NCBI GenBank assembly: GCA_032622095.1
Contig: CP136068.1
Coordinates: forward strand, 55,762,025 to 55,826,024
Direction of reading: 5' to 3'
From: Siphonodentalium dalli
Taxonomy: Eukaryota > Mollusca > Scaphopoda > Gadilida > Siphonodentaliidae
DNA length: 64,000 bases
Every line of letters begins with the position of its first letter. Positions within the stretch are counted from its first letter, which is position 1. Shown in pieces: positions 46,672 to 57,459 of this stretch. Under the pieces are notes generated by a model. The model was not told where the DNA came from and ran no database searches. It worked only from the letters and a program-made list of their open reading frames with translations. The translations under genes and the position numbers were made by a program.

Positions 46672-48182
46672 GGCCACAATATTGTAGAGAATATTGAATC
46701 GAATATTAGACTCTATACAGATGACAGATCGTTATTTATAAGTTATAACTGTTGAAGATGACCTAATGGCGGCCAGAATGTTAAACCGATATGTACAGCG
46801 AATAGGTCACTGGGCAAATAAATGGCAGGTAAAATTTAATCCATCTAAAACAGAATCATTAACAGTAGGTAATAAAGACCTGGTTATAAATTACCCTGTA
46901 TATCTACATGACAAGGAAATTAAAGAAGTTGATAATCATACGCATTTGGGTTTGATGTTTCATTATTCTGGCTGTTGGGATTTTCATGTAAACAATCTTT
47001 TTGATAAAATATGCCCAATGATTAATTGTCTTCGAAGCTTAAAATACAAACTAACCAGACATGCACTGGATACCTTGTATGGGTCCTTTATTCTGCCAAT
47101 TTTTGACTATGATGATGTGATTTGGGATAAATGTTCTCAAGGCCTAATTACTAATCTTGAAACATTGCAGCTAGATGCCCTGAGGACCATCAGTGGCATC
47201 ATTAGAGGGACAAGTCATACTCTTATATACACCGAAACTGGTTATATTCCTTTAAAAGATAGGCGTAATAGAAGAAAAACTATTGTATTTCACAAGGCTG
47301 TTTATCGTAAAAGCCCTACATATATATCAATTCAAATCCCAAAGCTAGTATAAGAAATTAGTAGATATCCCATGCGCAGTGGTGATAATATATCTAGATA
47401 TGAGCATGTGACTAATCCCTTAAATTCCTACTTAAAATCATTCTTCCCATCTAGTATAGAATTCATTATGGAATAGGTTAGATCCATCGATACGCTCATG
47501 TCTCTCGATATCCAAATTGATAAATGAACTCAGCAAAATGGACAATAGACATCCGATATACTTTACAGTAGGTGAAAGATCAAACCAAATCATTCATGCT
47601 AAAATTAGAAATGCTTGTAGTGAATTAAATGCTCAAAAACTATCTTTCTTACTGATGATCCTAGTTGTAGATGTGGAAATAGGTATGAAGATGTTGAGCA
47701 TTACTTTTTTTTACTGTCCTTTACATAGTCAACAAAGAGAAGCTTTATTTAAAAGATTACATGAATTGTTTGTGAACATAACCATTGAAATTCTTCTGTT
47801 TGGTGATCCTGCACTGGGTCAAAAGATAAATTGTGACATTTGTAAGATAGTCCATGAATATTTCAAATCCACCAATAGATTCAATACCAGACAATGAGTT
47901 CATACTCATATGAATTAATGTTACATCTTTTTCTCCGAGTCCACCTTACTGTTCAAATCCCCCACACCACCTGAAACATCCCTTATTCAGATGACCTATA
48001 CAGGCAGGCCTCTGTAACCCTGATTGTCGGTGTCTGCACTATTGCACTTTTGTGTTGGTCACGATATGTTATGTTTTGTTATTTTCTGTTGATGGGCGGA
48101 TCCGGGCTTATATAGGCTTGCCTGTTGCCTGGACCTGGACCTGGTGCTATGGCATTATACATCTTGCACAATAAACCATTTA
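46672..48182 (+). pseudogene. LINE reverse transcriptase fragment, second copy
   Basis: A copy of 40850-42360. The open frame 46766-47353 differs from 40944-41531 by eight substitutions, seven of them changing the protein. It has the same frameshifts, the same YTDD remnant and the same AATAAACCATTTAAA end. Confidence 0.88.
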
Positions 48183-48193
48183 AATCATACTTC

Positions 48194-48352
48194 TTAATAC
48201 TTATGCGAAGTCTTTTTGGAAGAAGTACTCGCTTCCAACAGGTCACCAATTATCTGCTCGTAATCCTCTTTGGGAATAAACACACGTTTGTTGGTAGCAT
48301 AGCTCTCGTAGAGCTTTTGGTTTAAATTATTTGTTATCGCTAGTTCATCCAT
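48194..48352 (-). CDS. Small ORF, 52 residues, second copy
   Basis: Equivalent of 42372-42530, still open, with about four amino-acid changes (for example NKRVFIPKEDYEQIIGDLL). Conservation of the open frame in a recent duplicate is weak evidence of function. Confidence 0.28.
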   Translation of the reverse strand: MDELAITNNLNQKLYESYATNKRVFIPKEDYEQIIGDLLEASTSSKKTSHKY

Positions 48353-48765
48353 TGTAAACATATGAAGCAAACCTACATCATGTTTGGTTTATATGCTAGA
48401 ACAGAATTATGACTGAAGCCACTATACTAATTACACATGCAGGATTTGCTCAAGTGTCAAGAAGCCACTATTCCTTGTCAACACAAACCCATTGCGGTGG
48501 AGGGAAACAATTTCCTATTGTGAAAACAAAGTGATGGCCATGCCACAGCCAATTAAGCAATAGAGTAGCCCGAGCATCTGAGTTTTATTAGTCTACAATG
48601 AATTATACAGTTAATATGTCTAATGAAACACTCCTAATTTCAGTTATTATGTATAATAACTGAAAATTTCAGCTATTATATATATTAACTGAGTGAATCA
48701 GGTATTACACATAATAACTGATAATACATATTAACTGTAACATATATATGTTCGTTGCCCTCATG

Positions 48766-49584
48766 CAGAGATGTGGCGATAGTGGGGTTGGGGTGTCTCA
48801 CTCCCAACTTTGGTCAAAATTTTCAACAGTTGGATATTTCATACCGGCCAAAACATTAGTTGGAAATTTCACACCAACAATAGGTTGAAAATGTTCTTGT
48901 AATTTAATTTTCAAACAATATATTGGGGGGAATTAATTGTTTTTGGACCAATATTTGCATATTTTCCTATTTTTGGTAAAAATTTTGGACTGAAATGGTC
49001 ATCCGTTGGAAATTTTCCAACCATAACGGAGGGGTGACAGGTTGGAAATTTCCAACACTTGGAAAGCTTGTGTCCTGGTCCCTCCCCCGTGGCCAGTCAA
49101 AACTGCTAGTTAATTTAAGAAAACAATGTGGGGGTGTCAGGTTTGAAATTTCCAACTCTAGGAAGACTTGAGGCTAGTCTAGATGCTAGGATTTTGCGAC
49201 TTTCTTGTTCAGATTAAAAAAAATTCACACACATGGTCGGCCCGGTGTGTCATTGTCCCTCCCCCGTGGCCAAAACAAAACTGGTAATTAGTGTAACAAA
49301 ACAATATTTTACTACATTTGGTCAAACTTGTGGACTGATATGGTCATCAGTTGGAGAATTTTCCAACCTGAGGGGGAGTATGAGGTTTGAAATTTCCAAC
49401 ACAAGGAAAGCTAGGATATTATGCCTGAGCACTGAGGTGCAAGGGAGGAGGTGCAAATGGAATTATGCAAAAATTGTGTTTGGTCTGAATGGAATTATGG
49501 AAAAAGTGTGTTTGGTCTGATTCTGATTCAAGAGGGGGGGGTGCAGATGGACACCCCAACGGAGACCCTCTAGCCACGTTCCTG
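48766..49584. mobile_element. hAT-type non-autonomous transposon with 8-bp target duplication
   Basis: The left terminus is CAGAGATGTGGC, and the right terminus read inward is CAGGAACGTGGC (9 of 12 equal). The right flank is CGCTCATG (49585-49592). The left flank is CCCTCATG here and CGCTCATG in the duplicate at 42937-42944, so an exact 8-bp target duplication is preserved in one copy. CAG ends plus 8-bp duplications define hAT elements. The interior has the GTTGGAAATTTCCAAC palindromes; no transposase frame. Confidence 0.9.
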
Positions 49585-49592
49585 CGCTCATG

Positions 49593-50203
49593 TGACAAAC
49601 CGACTCGCAGACAATACTTGGCAGACAGTTACACTACATTGTTCTCATTTCATGCATTTCTCATTGAGGATCAATATAACTACATAATATAGGAAAACTA
49701 AATTCATGTACAAGGCCACCGGATCGTATTTATTTTAACATAATTTGCGCCTTTTAAAATAGCTAAGGTATATATTACTGTTATGACTTCGGGTTTCCGT
49801 TGCTACATTAACACACGCGGACACAGGGGTAGTCTCTAATTATCCACATTAAAACGTAAATCAATCCACATAGACCGTCGTGGTGACACAATCTATATAT
49901 TTCGCGTACATAAAACGACTTTTTGCTTTGTTTAATTGGCAGATGTCAGGCATGGAGCCACGAAGTTGAACATTATCAGTTTAAATTTACATCAATTTAA
50001 TGTGGAAAATCGACGAAGATTTTAGAGGGGTGCTTATGTATCTAGTAGTGGACTATATATTGATGATGCATGAGAAGTGCGACATTGTCATATATGCCAG
50101 TGTAGAGTACAAACGAGGGATAGGAAGAAGGCCACTGCATCATTCGATGATTGATATATCATCGACATAGTTTAACTTTCTCGCGTTTTGTGGTACTGAG
50201 ATC
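49593..50203. other. No gene recognised
   Basis: Unassigned sequence between the hAT element and the LINE insertion. Confidence 0.4.
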
Positions 50204-51053
50204 TACACGAACCTTTGGTGTAAACAATATTTATTTCTACCCCCAATTAATACATGTATACATGAAATGAGACATTGAACAATATGAGTTAAATTAAATG
50301 ACAGGTTAGAAGAAAAGGAGGGTGAAGAGGATCTAACAACAAGCGGGTCACCGCTTATTTGAAGTTATCTCCTCCGAAAAGAAAAGCATGCAGAATAGTA
50401 TGTAGAAGGAGCGTATGGCAAGAGGCTGAGTTAAAGAGAACAGGTTTGGGGGGGGGGTGAAAATAACAAGTTACTAACATTAAGTTGAGGCAGAAGAGAT
50501 GGAAGGAGTGGGACAGAGGGTGATTTACCACTGCTGTGTGTTTACAAGTATTCTCAAATATATCTATCTTTGTTTTTCATGACTTGTTTACAAGTATTCT
50601 CAAATATATCTATCTTTATAGATCTTTATAACTTTGTTTTTCATGATGATTGACACTTAACGCAAATTTAACGGAAATTCACTGAATCGGTCAACTATGC
50701 TACTAGATTAAGTGGACGTATTTGGCCAAAGTTTTATTCAGTACTGATATGATTCTGTATCTTATGATAAAAGACTGAAACGTTCACTTCTGGTAATGAA
50801 AGTTTGGGTTACTTTAAAGATTTTGTGGTTGGTGCTGAGTGTAAGAGAATTTGAGCCATTTAAGAGTATTACACTGTCTCTGTATTTTGTTTCTAATGGC
50901 ATAAAGCATTCATCCCTGATTTGGTTGTATAAAGGGCAGACTAAAAGAAAGTGATCTGCGCTTTCTATGTCACCACATGAGCACCTGTTGCTTTCTTTTA
51001 TGTGATTCTCGTGGAGGTCTTTATTAAGACTACTACATTTACACGAACCTTTG
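50204..51053 (-). pseudogene. 5'-truncated LINE with 14-bp target duplication
   Basis: TACACGAACCTTTG occurs at 50204-50217 and 51040-51053 and frames an 822-bp insert. On the minus strand the insert opens directly with LINE C-terminal coding sequence, KCSSLNKDLHENHIKE, then CSCGDIESADHFLLVCPLYN (a CCHC-type motif), and reaches a stop at about 50768. A 3' UTR follows, ending GAAATAAATATTGTTTACAC. The reading frame has no stop until its natural end, so this is a younger insertion than the other LINE pieces. It has a 46-bp internal duplication (TTTACAAGTATTCTCAAATA...) at 50540-50630. Confidence 0.85.
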
Positions 51054-51259
51054 TTTGGGCGGTAGCTGAATCACGGGAATACCCCGATCAGAACAAACAT
51101 TAATTAATTTAGATGAACAAATATACTGTTTAAATTGATTTATGATCTACAATATACACATAATATACACACTTCGAAAAGCTCACACAAATGCAAGACT
51201 TTAAGTTCAAATTCAGTCATCACTTTAACACTTTGACATATATAGGCCTACATCGAAGT

Positions 51260-52470
51260 GTATAATGGGTGTTTTATCATGAGTGTTATCGTATATTGTA
51301 CCATGGATGTTATCGCCTAATTTATCACGAGTGTTATCGCCTAATTTATCACGAGCGTTTTAAGGTCGCTTATTGTAGCATGAGTGTTAATATCGTCCAT
51401 TGTATCATGAGTGTTAAAGACCGTATATTGTATCACGAGTGTTAAAGATCGTCTATTTTATCATGAGTGGTGTAGTGTATTGTAGCATGGGTGTTAAATA
51501 TCGTCTATTGTATCGTTGGTGTTACCGTCTAGTGCATCATTTGTGTTATCGTCTATATATTGCACTATGAGTGTTATCGCCTATTGCAACATGAGTGTTA
51601 TCGCCTATTGCAACATGAGTGTTATCGCGTTTATATCACGAGTTTTAAAGATCGTATATTGTGTCATGCGTGTTAAAGATCGTCTATAATTGTATCACGA
51701 GTGGTATCGCCTATTGCATCATGAGTGTTAAAGGTCATCTATTGTATCATGCATAAAGATCGCATATATCATGCGTACTATCGCCTATTGTATCGTGGAT
51801 GTTATCGCCTATTGATCATGATTGTTAGAGATCGTTTATTGTATCGTAAGAAGCAGTACTAATTCGACACTCAATAAATGTATATTAGACAAAACATTGA
51901 ACATTAATTTACGATTTAGATACAAATTTAGATTATAAGATGACTGGGTGTTAAAGATCGTCTATTAAATCACAAGTGTTACCGTATATTGTATCATGTG
52001 TTACAGCTCGCCTATTGTATCATGGGTATTAAAGATCGCCTATGGTGTCATGTGAGTTAAAGATCGCCTATTATATCATTAGTTTTATCGCATATTGTAC
52101 CATGCGTGCTAAATATCGTCTGTTGTAACGTAAGTGTGTCGGTGTTTGCAAGTTTGTGTTGGTCACGTTATGTGATGTTTTGTTATTTGATGTTGATGGG
52201 TCCGAGATTATATAGGCTTGTTTGTTGCCTGGACCTGGTGTTTATATACATCTTGCACAATAAACCATTTAAAAGAAAAGTGTTAAAGATCGTCTATTGT
52301 ATCATATGTGTTATCGTCTACTGTATCATGGTTGTGATCGCCTATTGTACCAATGGTGTTATCGCCTATCGTACCATGCGTGTTAAATATAGCCTATTGC
52401 ATCATGAGTGTTAATGATCGTCTATTGTATCATTAGTGTTAAAGATCGTAAATTGTATCGCGAGTGTTAT
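51260..52470. repeat. Degenerate minisatellite, about 30 bp
   Basis: Units of the form TATTGTATCATGAGTGTTA + (AAGATCGTC or TCGCC) repeat irregularly some 35 times. Two subtypes, GTTAAAGATCGTC and GTTATCGCC, alternate. Interruptions: an unrelated stretch at 51850-51945 and a LINE 3' end at 52135-52277. Confidence 0.85.
52135..52277 (+). mobile_element. LINE 3' UTR fragment inserted in the minisatellite
   Basis: TTTGTGTTGGTCACG...GATGTTTTGTTAT...GCCTGGACCTGGTG...GCACAATAAACCATTTAAAA follows the 3' end of the LINE at 40850-42360, with a smaller GTGTT spacing. AGTGT before it and after it may be the target duplication. An extreme 5' truncation. Confidence 0.75.
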
Positions 52471-52477
52471 TATATAC

Positions 52478-52790
52478 AAGACAGTCAATGACTGTGGGTC
52501 GCTCACCAGACCGTAAAGACGGAGAAGACTGGGACTCTGAAGACTACCATAGTCAGTAATTGTCAAATCACTTTAAAACAAGCAGTTCTAAACTGGGCAC
52601 ATGTAGAGGGTCTTTGTTGAATGGTGGGAGGGGATATAGAGGTGTCCACCTTGAAATTTCTAACTGCACATCCACCCCTTCCCCAATAGATCATTGCCAA
52701 TTTCATCACAACTGGACCAAACTAAATTACAACTGGTACTTCAAGATCTCCAACTGTTGGAAATTTATCAAACCTTACTGATAATACCAG
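52478..52790 (+). repeat. Interspersed repeat, copy 1
   Basis: It shares ACAGTCAATGACTGTG, GTCGCTCACCAGAC, AAGACTGGGACTCT and AATCACTTTAAAA, then CACCTTGAAATT(T/A)C, with 61548-61880. The second half has CCAACTGTTGGAAATTT as in the hAT family. CAGTCAATGACTG is itself near-palindromic. Confidence 0.7.
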
Positions 52791-53165
52791 TATTTATTAT
52801 ATGCTTCCCCATTAAATAGTGGGAAATTGCCGTGGCGTAGAGCGTTATATCCATCGCCTGGACCGACTCGATGGATAACACTGACCGACTCGATGGATAA
52901 CACAATAGTATTACTTATTCGTAGATTACTTCCGGTTTATAGCGGCGAATCACATTAAGTTTCAAAGCGTATCAATAACAGCCAGACTATTTTTTTAATT
53001 ATTGATTTTTACGGTAGCGAAAGAGTTTTTCCCCCTGGATTGTTCTTCTGTTCTAATTAATACTATACGTAATAGTAAATTTAAATTGAAGGTACTTTAG
53101 GTATTCATGCAAACAATCTCCGTCTGCATCATAATAAATAGAAAATTTTCACAATTTACGAAGAT

Positions 53166-54882
53166 ATGGACTCTACATTTGATAATTTGCAATTAGATCA
53201 AGAACTTGAAGAAGTAACTTGGGATAAAGTTTGAGCAAATTTAGAAGAATGGAATAGTGAATTTGAAGATACTACTGGTACTGGTAGTAGTAGTAGTACT
53301 GCCAATTTGCATGTAGATATCCATCCTCCATTGACATTTTGCAGTGACATTCCAACTCCAAGCACTTATGCTACTGCCATTGCTACAGTCAGCACCACAG
53401 AAACTAGTTCAGAACCCTCTGTTAGTAGGAACTGTGGTCGATTTAAGCACCTCTCTGATGATGATGTTAACCAATTTAATTCTGAGCAGTGCAATAAAAA
53501 CACCAAGAGGAAGACTGACTACGACACGAGACTTTTCTGTGAGTTTCTCCTCACCATGAATGAACAGCGTCAGCCAGAGTTCATACCACCTGACAAACTG
53601 TGCGGATATATTTCCAATTTTCTGCTGTCCGTGAGAAAGAAAGATGGGTCGGAATATGAGCCAATCTCGCTGCGATTTACGATTGAATTCGTATCCGATT
53701 TCAATAATCGATGACCATCAGTTTGCTAAATGCAGAGAAACACTCAAAAGTAAGCAAAAACAGCTGAAGGCGATGGGCAAAGGTAACAAAGTGCATGCAG
53801 CTGACCCTATTTCTTCAGAAGATTTGGATAAGCTGTATGAAGCTCAAGTTCTCGGACCATTTACACCGAAATCACTAATGAACTCAATGTGGATGATATG
53901 TTCATTGCACTTTGGAATGAGGACTGGCATTGAAACACACTCACTCAGATGGGGCGATGTTGAACTTCGCGAGGATGGCAATGGTGAGGAATATATCGTT
54001 TATTCTCAAGAGAGGCAAACTAAAACTAGAACAGGTGAGAATCCACGTGACATTCGAAAAACAAAGCCCAGGGCCTACTCTATTGCTGATCCAACGAAGG
54101 ACCCTGTCGCTCTTTATAAGTTGTTTGCTGATAACAGACCGGGGGAAACCAAAGATCCTGACAGTCCTTTTTTCTTGGCTCTGAATCACCAAGGGTGGAG
54201 TAAGGGGAAACCATGGTATAAAAGAAATGCGTTGGGCCTAAATTACATATATGCCATCATGAAGAACATGCTCGACGATGCAAATCTGACAACAGATACA
54301 CGTTTGACACCACACAGCGTTCGTAAACATCTTGTGCAGACGCTGAACGACAAAGGTGTTCCAGCTCATCAAATCATTCAGATTTCCGGACACCGTAACG
54401 TCAACAGTTTGCTGAACTACTCGAAAATAAATCCCGTACAAAGTAAACAGATATCATCACTATTATCACATTCAGCTTCCACCGACAGCATGGGCAGGAA
54501 TGAATCTGTACATGTATATGACATTTCTGAAACGGAGCAAGTAGATAGGTCTACAGTGATAGATATTCCAGCCAATCCAGGCCAAAATTCTACGCCAGTG
54601 AGTGTGCCTGATAATCGGAGCCCTACAGTCATTGATATTCCGCATACAATTTCTACGCCAGTGTCAGTGAATGTGCCTAATCGGAGTTCTATCGACAGTG
54701 GTTCATCGGGTATGTTATCGTCAATTTTCGCTGGGAACACTTTTCATGCACCCATCAATGTGTACTTACAGAGTTCACAGAACCTGAAAGTCATGATGAA
54801 TGAAATGAATCTGAACACTAGTCCTGTTTCGGCCAAGCAGTATAAGCGAATTCGAAGGATTTATGACTCAGACAGTGATTGA
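53166..54882 (+). pseudogene. Tyrosine recombinase, Crypton/DUF3504-like
   Basis: The N-terminal part (53166-53714) has RFKHLSDDDVNQFNSEQCNK and NTKRKTDYDTRLFCEFL, typical of the DUF3504/KIAA1958-like family, with an in-frame TGA at 53232-53234. At about 53690 the frame shifts, and the recombinase domain continues to 54882. Counting from Met 53644, the catalytic set is visible: Arg93 (FGMRTG), a Lys near 127, His224 and Arg227 (HSVRK), His250 (SGHRN) and Tyr259 (LLNYSK). Crypton transposons use such an enzyme to move by DNA strand exchange, and several vertebrate genes descend from them. The C-terminal tail (residues 270-412) is low-complexity with VIDIP repeats. No intron signals. It is a single copy here; one indel and one stop separate it from an open gene. 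A 27-codon frame follows at 54978-55061. Confidence 0.82.
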
Positions 54883-55599
54883 ATTGATTTGTTTTAAAAT
54901 GTTGTATTTTATCGATAACAAATAATTTAATACACAAAGCTACTCGCGAGCAAAGTTCTAAAATATTTGATAGAATCATGGAGCTGGAAGAAGATAACGA
55001 TTTGAAACTTCCGACTTTCGTGAACTTTAATTTCAATAATTTTAGTTATTTGACTGTTTAATGTTACTAGTTTGAATTAGTTTAGCTGGCCTATCATTCG
55101 CCATATGCGTATTGTATGATAACAGTCAACCAACCTATTTACTTGTTACACATTTCGTCAAAATCCAACACGATTTCTCCAACTCGAAAAAGTTTAATTC
55201 CTAAAACGGAAGTTATTTGTTAGCGATAAAAACACAATGCCAATGGCCGATCGATAGCTTCAAGCTTTTGAGCCATGTGCTTTCTCGCTAAATAAAGACT
55301 TAAAATGTTCATAAACTGTTATTTAATTGTTATAATGTTAACTTAACTTGTTTTATTATATTTTCTTATCATTAAATTATGTATACATTAATTTTCTCAC
55401 ATCATTTCAGAATAAAACAATGGGGACTATTTTTTATGGCGGATATGCTCGATATTTGTCATTCAGTGGTGAACAAATCAATTGATGGAATGTAAACAAA
55501 ATGCAAATGTCGAAGCTTTGTAACAGTTTGTAGTGAACTGTGGGACAAACTAGCAGTTTTGGGGCCGTTTATAACGTAGCGCATATAATAAAAAGAAAA

Positions 55600-55751
55600 C
55601 CTACGGGTTTTGGTTGAATACCCGAATTATCTCATTCGTGGGTGCAAGGAAGTACAGAATTTCCACTCGCGGCTTGCAGCCGCTCGTGGAAATTCGTACT
55701 TCCTTGCACCCACTCATGAGATAATTCGGGTATTCAACCAAAACCCGTAGG
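55600..55751. repeat. Long palindrome B, 152 bp
   Basis: The arms run CCTACGGGTTTTGGTTGAAT ... GGCT and AGCC ... ATTCAACCAAAACCCGTAGG. They pair perfectly except for TC opposite TC at 55636-55637/55714-55715 and 55667-55668/55684-55685, and one extra A on the left. The core reads CCACTCGCGGC-TTGCA-GCCGCTCGTGG. The right edge is GTATTCTCTATTT. The near-perfect outer arms suggest recent formation or maintenance by conversion. Confidence 0.92.
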
Positions 55752-55924
55752 TATTCTCTATTTATTATATACTTGCCCATTAATTATAAGGTTTTAGCAG
55801 TGAGATATAAGTGATATCCCACTCTAGAGTGATATCCCATAAATGAGTGATATCAACATGAAATATTCTGATGTATTGACATTCATCGGGGGCCATAGGC
55901 AAGTAACTAAAGTATCTAATGAAC

Positions 55925-56083
55925 AGAATATCCACACTGTTTCAGTGGATATGGGTTAAATCTCATTCGTGATGACAAAACATTTGAATTTCCACTCGTG
56001 GCTAAAGCCACTCGTGGAAATTCAATTTGTTGTCATTACTCATGAGATATAACCCATATCCACTGAACACGTGTGGATATCCT
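55925..56083. repeat. Long palindrome C, 159 bp
   Basis: Outer arms AATATCCACAC and GTGTGGATAT, TTCAGTGGATATGGGTT and AACCCATATCCACTGAA; centre CCACTCGTGGC-TAAA-GCCACTCGTGG. TC lies opposite TC at 55967-55968/56040-56041 and 55996-55997/56012-56013. A third mismatched triplet (TGT against CAC) sits further out. The right edge is ATATCCTCTATA. It lies 328 bp from palindrome B (centre to centre) but has different arm sequence. Confidence 0.92.
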
Positions 56084-56099
56084 CTATATATCAACATTA

Positions 56100-56895
56100 T
56101 TACATATAATACAGGGGGGAGAATTTTTTTTTCGTGACACGTAGGCTTGGGTGGTGGGTGTCAAAATAAGCCCAAAGCAATTTTTTCCGTGACAATTTTT
56201 TTTTTTTCCTCACACCTTTTATTGGATTTTTACTAGTTTGTACTGGTTTGTAACACTAAGAAATCAATAATAAGGAACTGCAACAACACTAGGGCCATTG
56301 GGTGTTGGTTTGTGCCTCTTTATGACAAGGTAAAGTATTCTTAATGCAGCTGAATCGCCCATGCAGTATTCTATGTAATTAACATCAAATGAGGATAACT
56401 TTAAAGAAATGAATGTAATGCCAAATCTGGTCAAACATGGACATTAAACACTGATGTATACACTGATATATAAAGAAAAAAACATGTAACATACCTAGAC
56501 TTGTGAGTGGATAACACAATTATCTCATATGTGACAAAAGAGATAGAAAATGGTAATAATTCACAATCTCATGAATGAGTTAATACAGGTTTCTACTAAA
56601 AGTGTAGGTTTTTTTTAATTATATGCTTTACTCTCACATGCTACACTTGAGCAGTCCAATAGAAATAATGCCTTTTCTGAACTCATACAAGATTCCTGAG
56701 TTCATACAAGATAAACTGTGAACGTTATAAAATTCCTAACCAATCCTGACCAATCTGAATCTATTGGAATCAATCATAACATTAACTTTCTTTGATTTCC
56801 CATTGGTGCTCCTGTGTGCTCTAGTGTATTGCTATATGTACGATAAACATGTTTTAGTAATGTCTAATGACTCTGGGTGGCACGTAGCATATAAT
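56100..56895. other. No gene recognised
   Basis: AT-rich, with T runs and one A-rich tract. No coding or repeat identity was recognised. Confidence 0.4.
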
Positions 56896-57007
56896 AATTT
56901 AACCTATCTGATATAATACAATCACCTATCTGGTGTTAAACAATATCACCTATCTGGTGTAAAACAAAATCACCTATCTGGTGTTGAGCAATATCACCTA
57001 ACTGTTG
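56895..57007. repeat. Short minisatellite with CACCTATCTGGTG
   Basis: Four to five units of about 25-28 bp, each with the interrupted palindrome CACC-TATCT-GGTG followed by TTAAACAATAT or similar. Confidence 0.75.
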
Positions 57008-57317
57008 TATAGACATAATATTTTTATAAATTTCCATAACAAAGTAACAAAACACAAAAACTAAAAAGGTCTCTAAAAAGGACTACCACACATATGTGAC
57101 ACTAAAACAGTGACTATTAATTATGATTAACCATGCGCGCTGTGTCAGTGACCGGTTATCCACTCAGCAATTAAGCTGCTTAATAGGTTTTGTGACGAGA
57201 AGGAAATTGAATGCAATCTGGACACAATACAATGACTTCAGTTTAGCAATAAAATGTTCGATGGTATATAAATGTTAGAACGATAGTTTGTCTATAAATG
57301 TTCGATATAATATAATG

Positions 57318-57457
57318 ATTAGAGCATATCTTGTCGTTGACTACGCGAATGTAGCGGTCAGTCGGAATGGTGTAGTTCACTCGCCTTCGGCTCATGAACT
57401 ACACCCTTCCCACTGGCCACTACATTCGCATAGTCAACTACAAGCCATGCTCTATTC
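57318..57457. repeat. Imperfect palindrome D, 140 bp
   Basis: The arms AGAGCATATCTTGTCGTTGA ... GTGTAGTTCA and TGAACTACAC ... CAAGCCATGCTCT pair with scattered mismatches about a centre at 57387 (CGCC-TTCG-GC). TC lies opposite TC at 57381-57382/57392-57393. A second TC, at 57362-57363, faces CA. The right edge is CATGCTCTATTC. It is older or more diverged than B and C. Confidence 0.82.
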
Positions 57458-57459
57458 AT

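Larger units (their letters stand above)
43090..48911. repeat. Tandem segmental duplication, unit 2
   Basis: The second copy of 37265-43089, in the same orientation. It ends inside the hAT element, which here continues beyond the unit to its right terminus. That shows the order of events: hAT insertion first, then a tandem duplication that joined hAT interior to gypsy linker. Confidence 0.95.
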
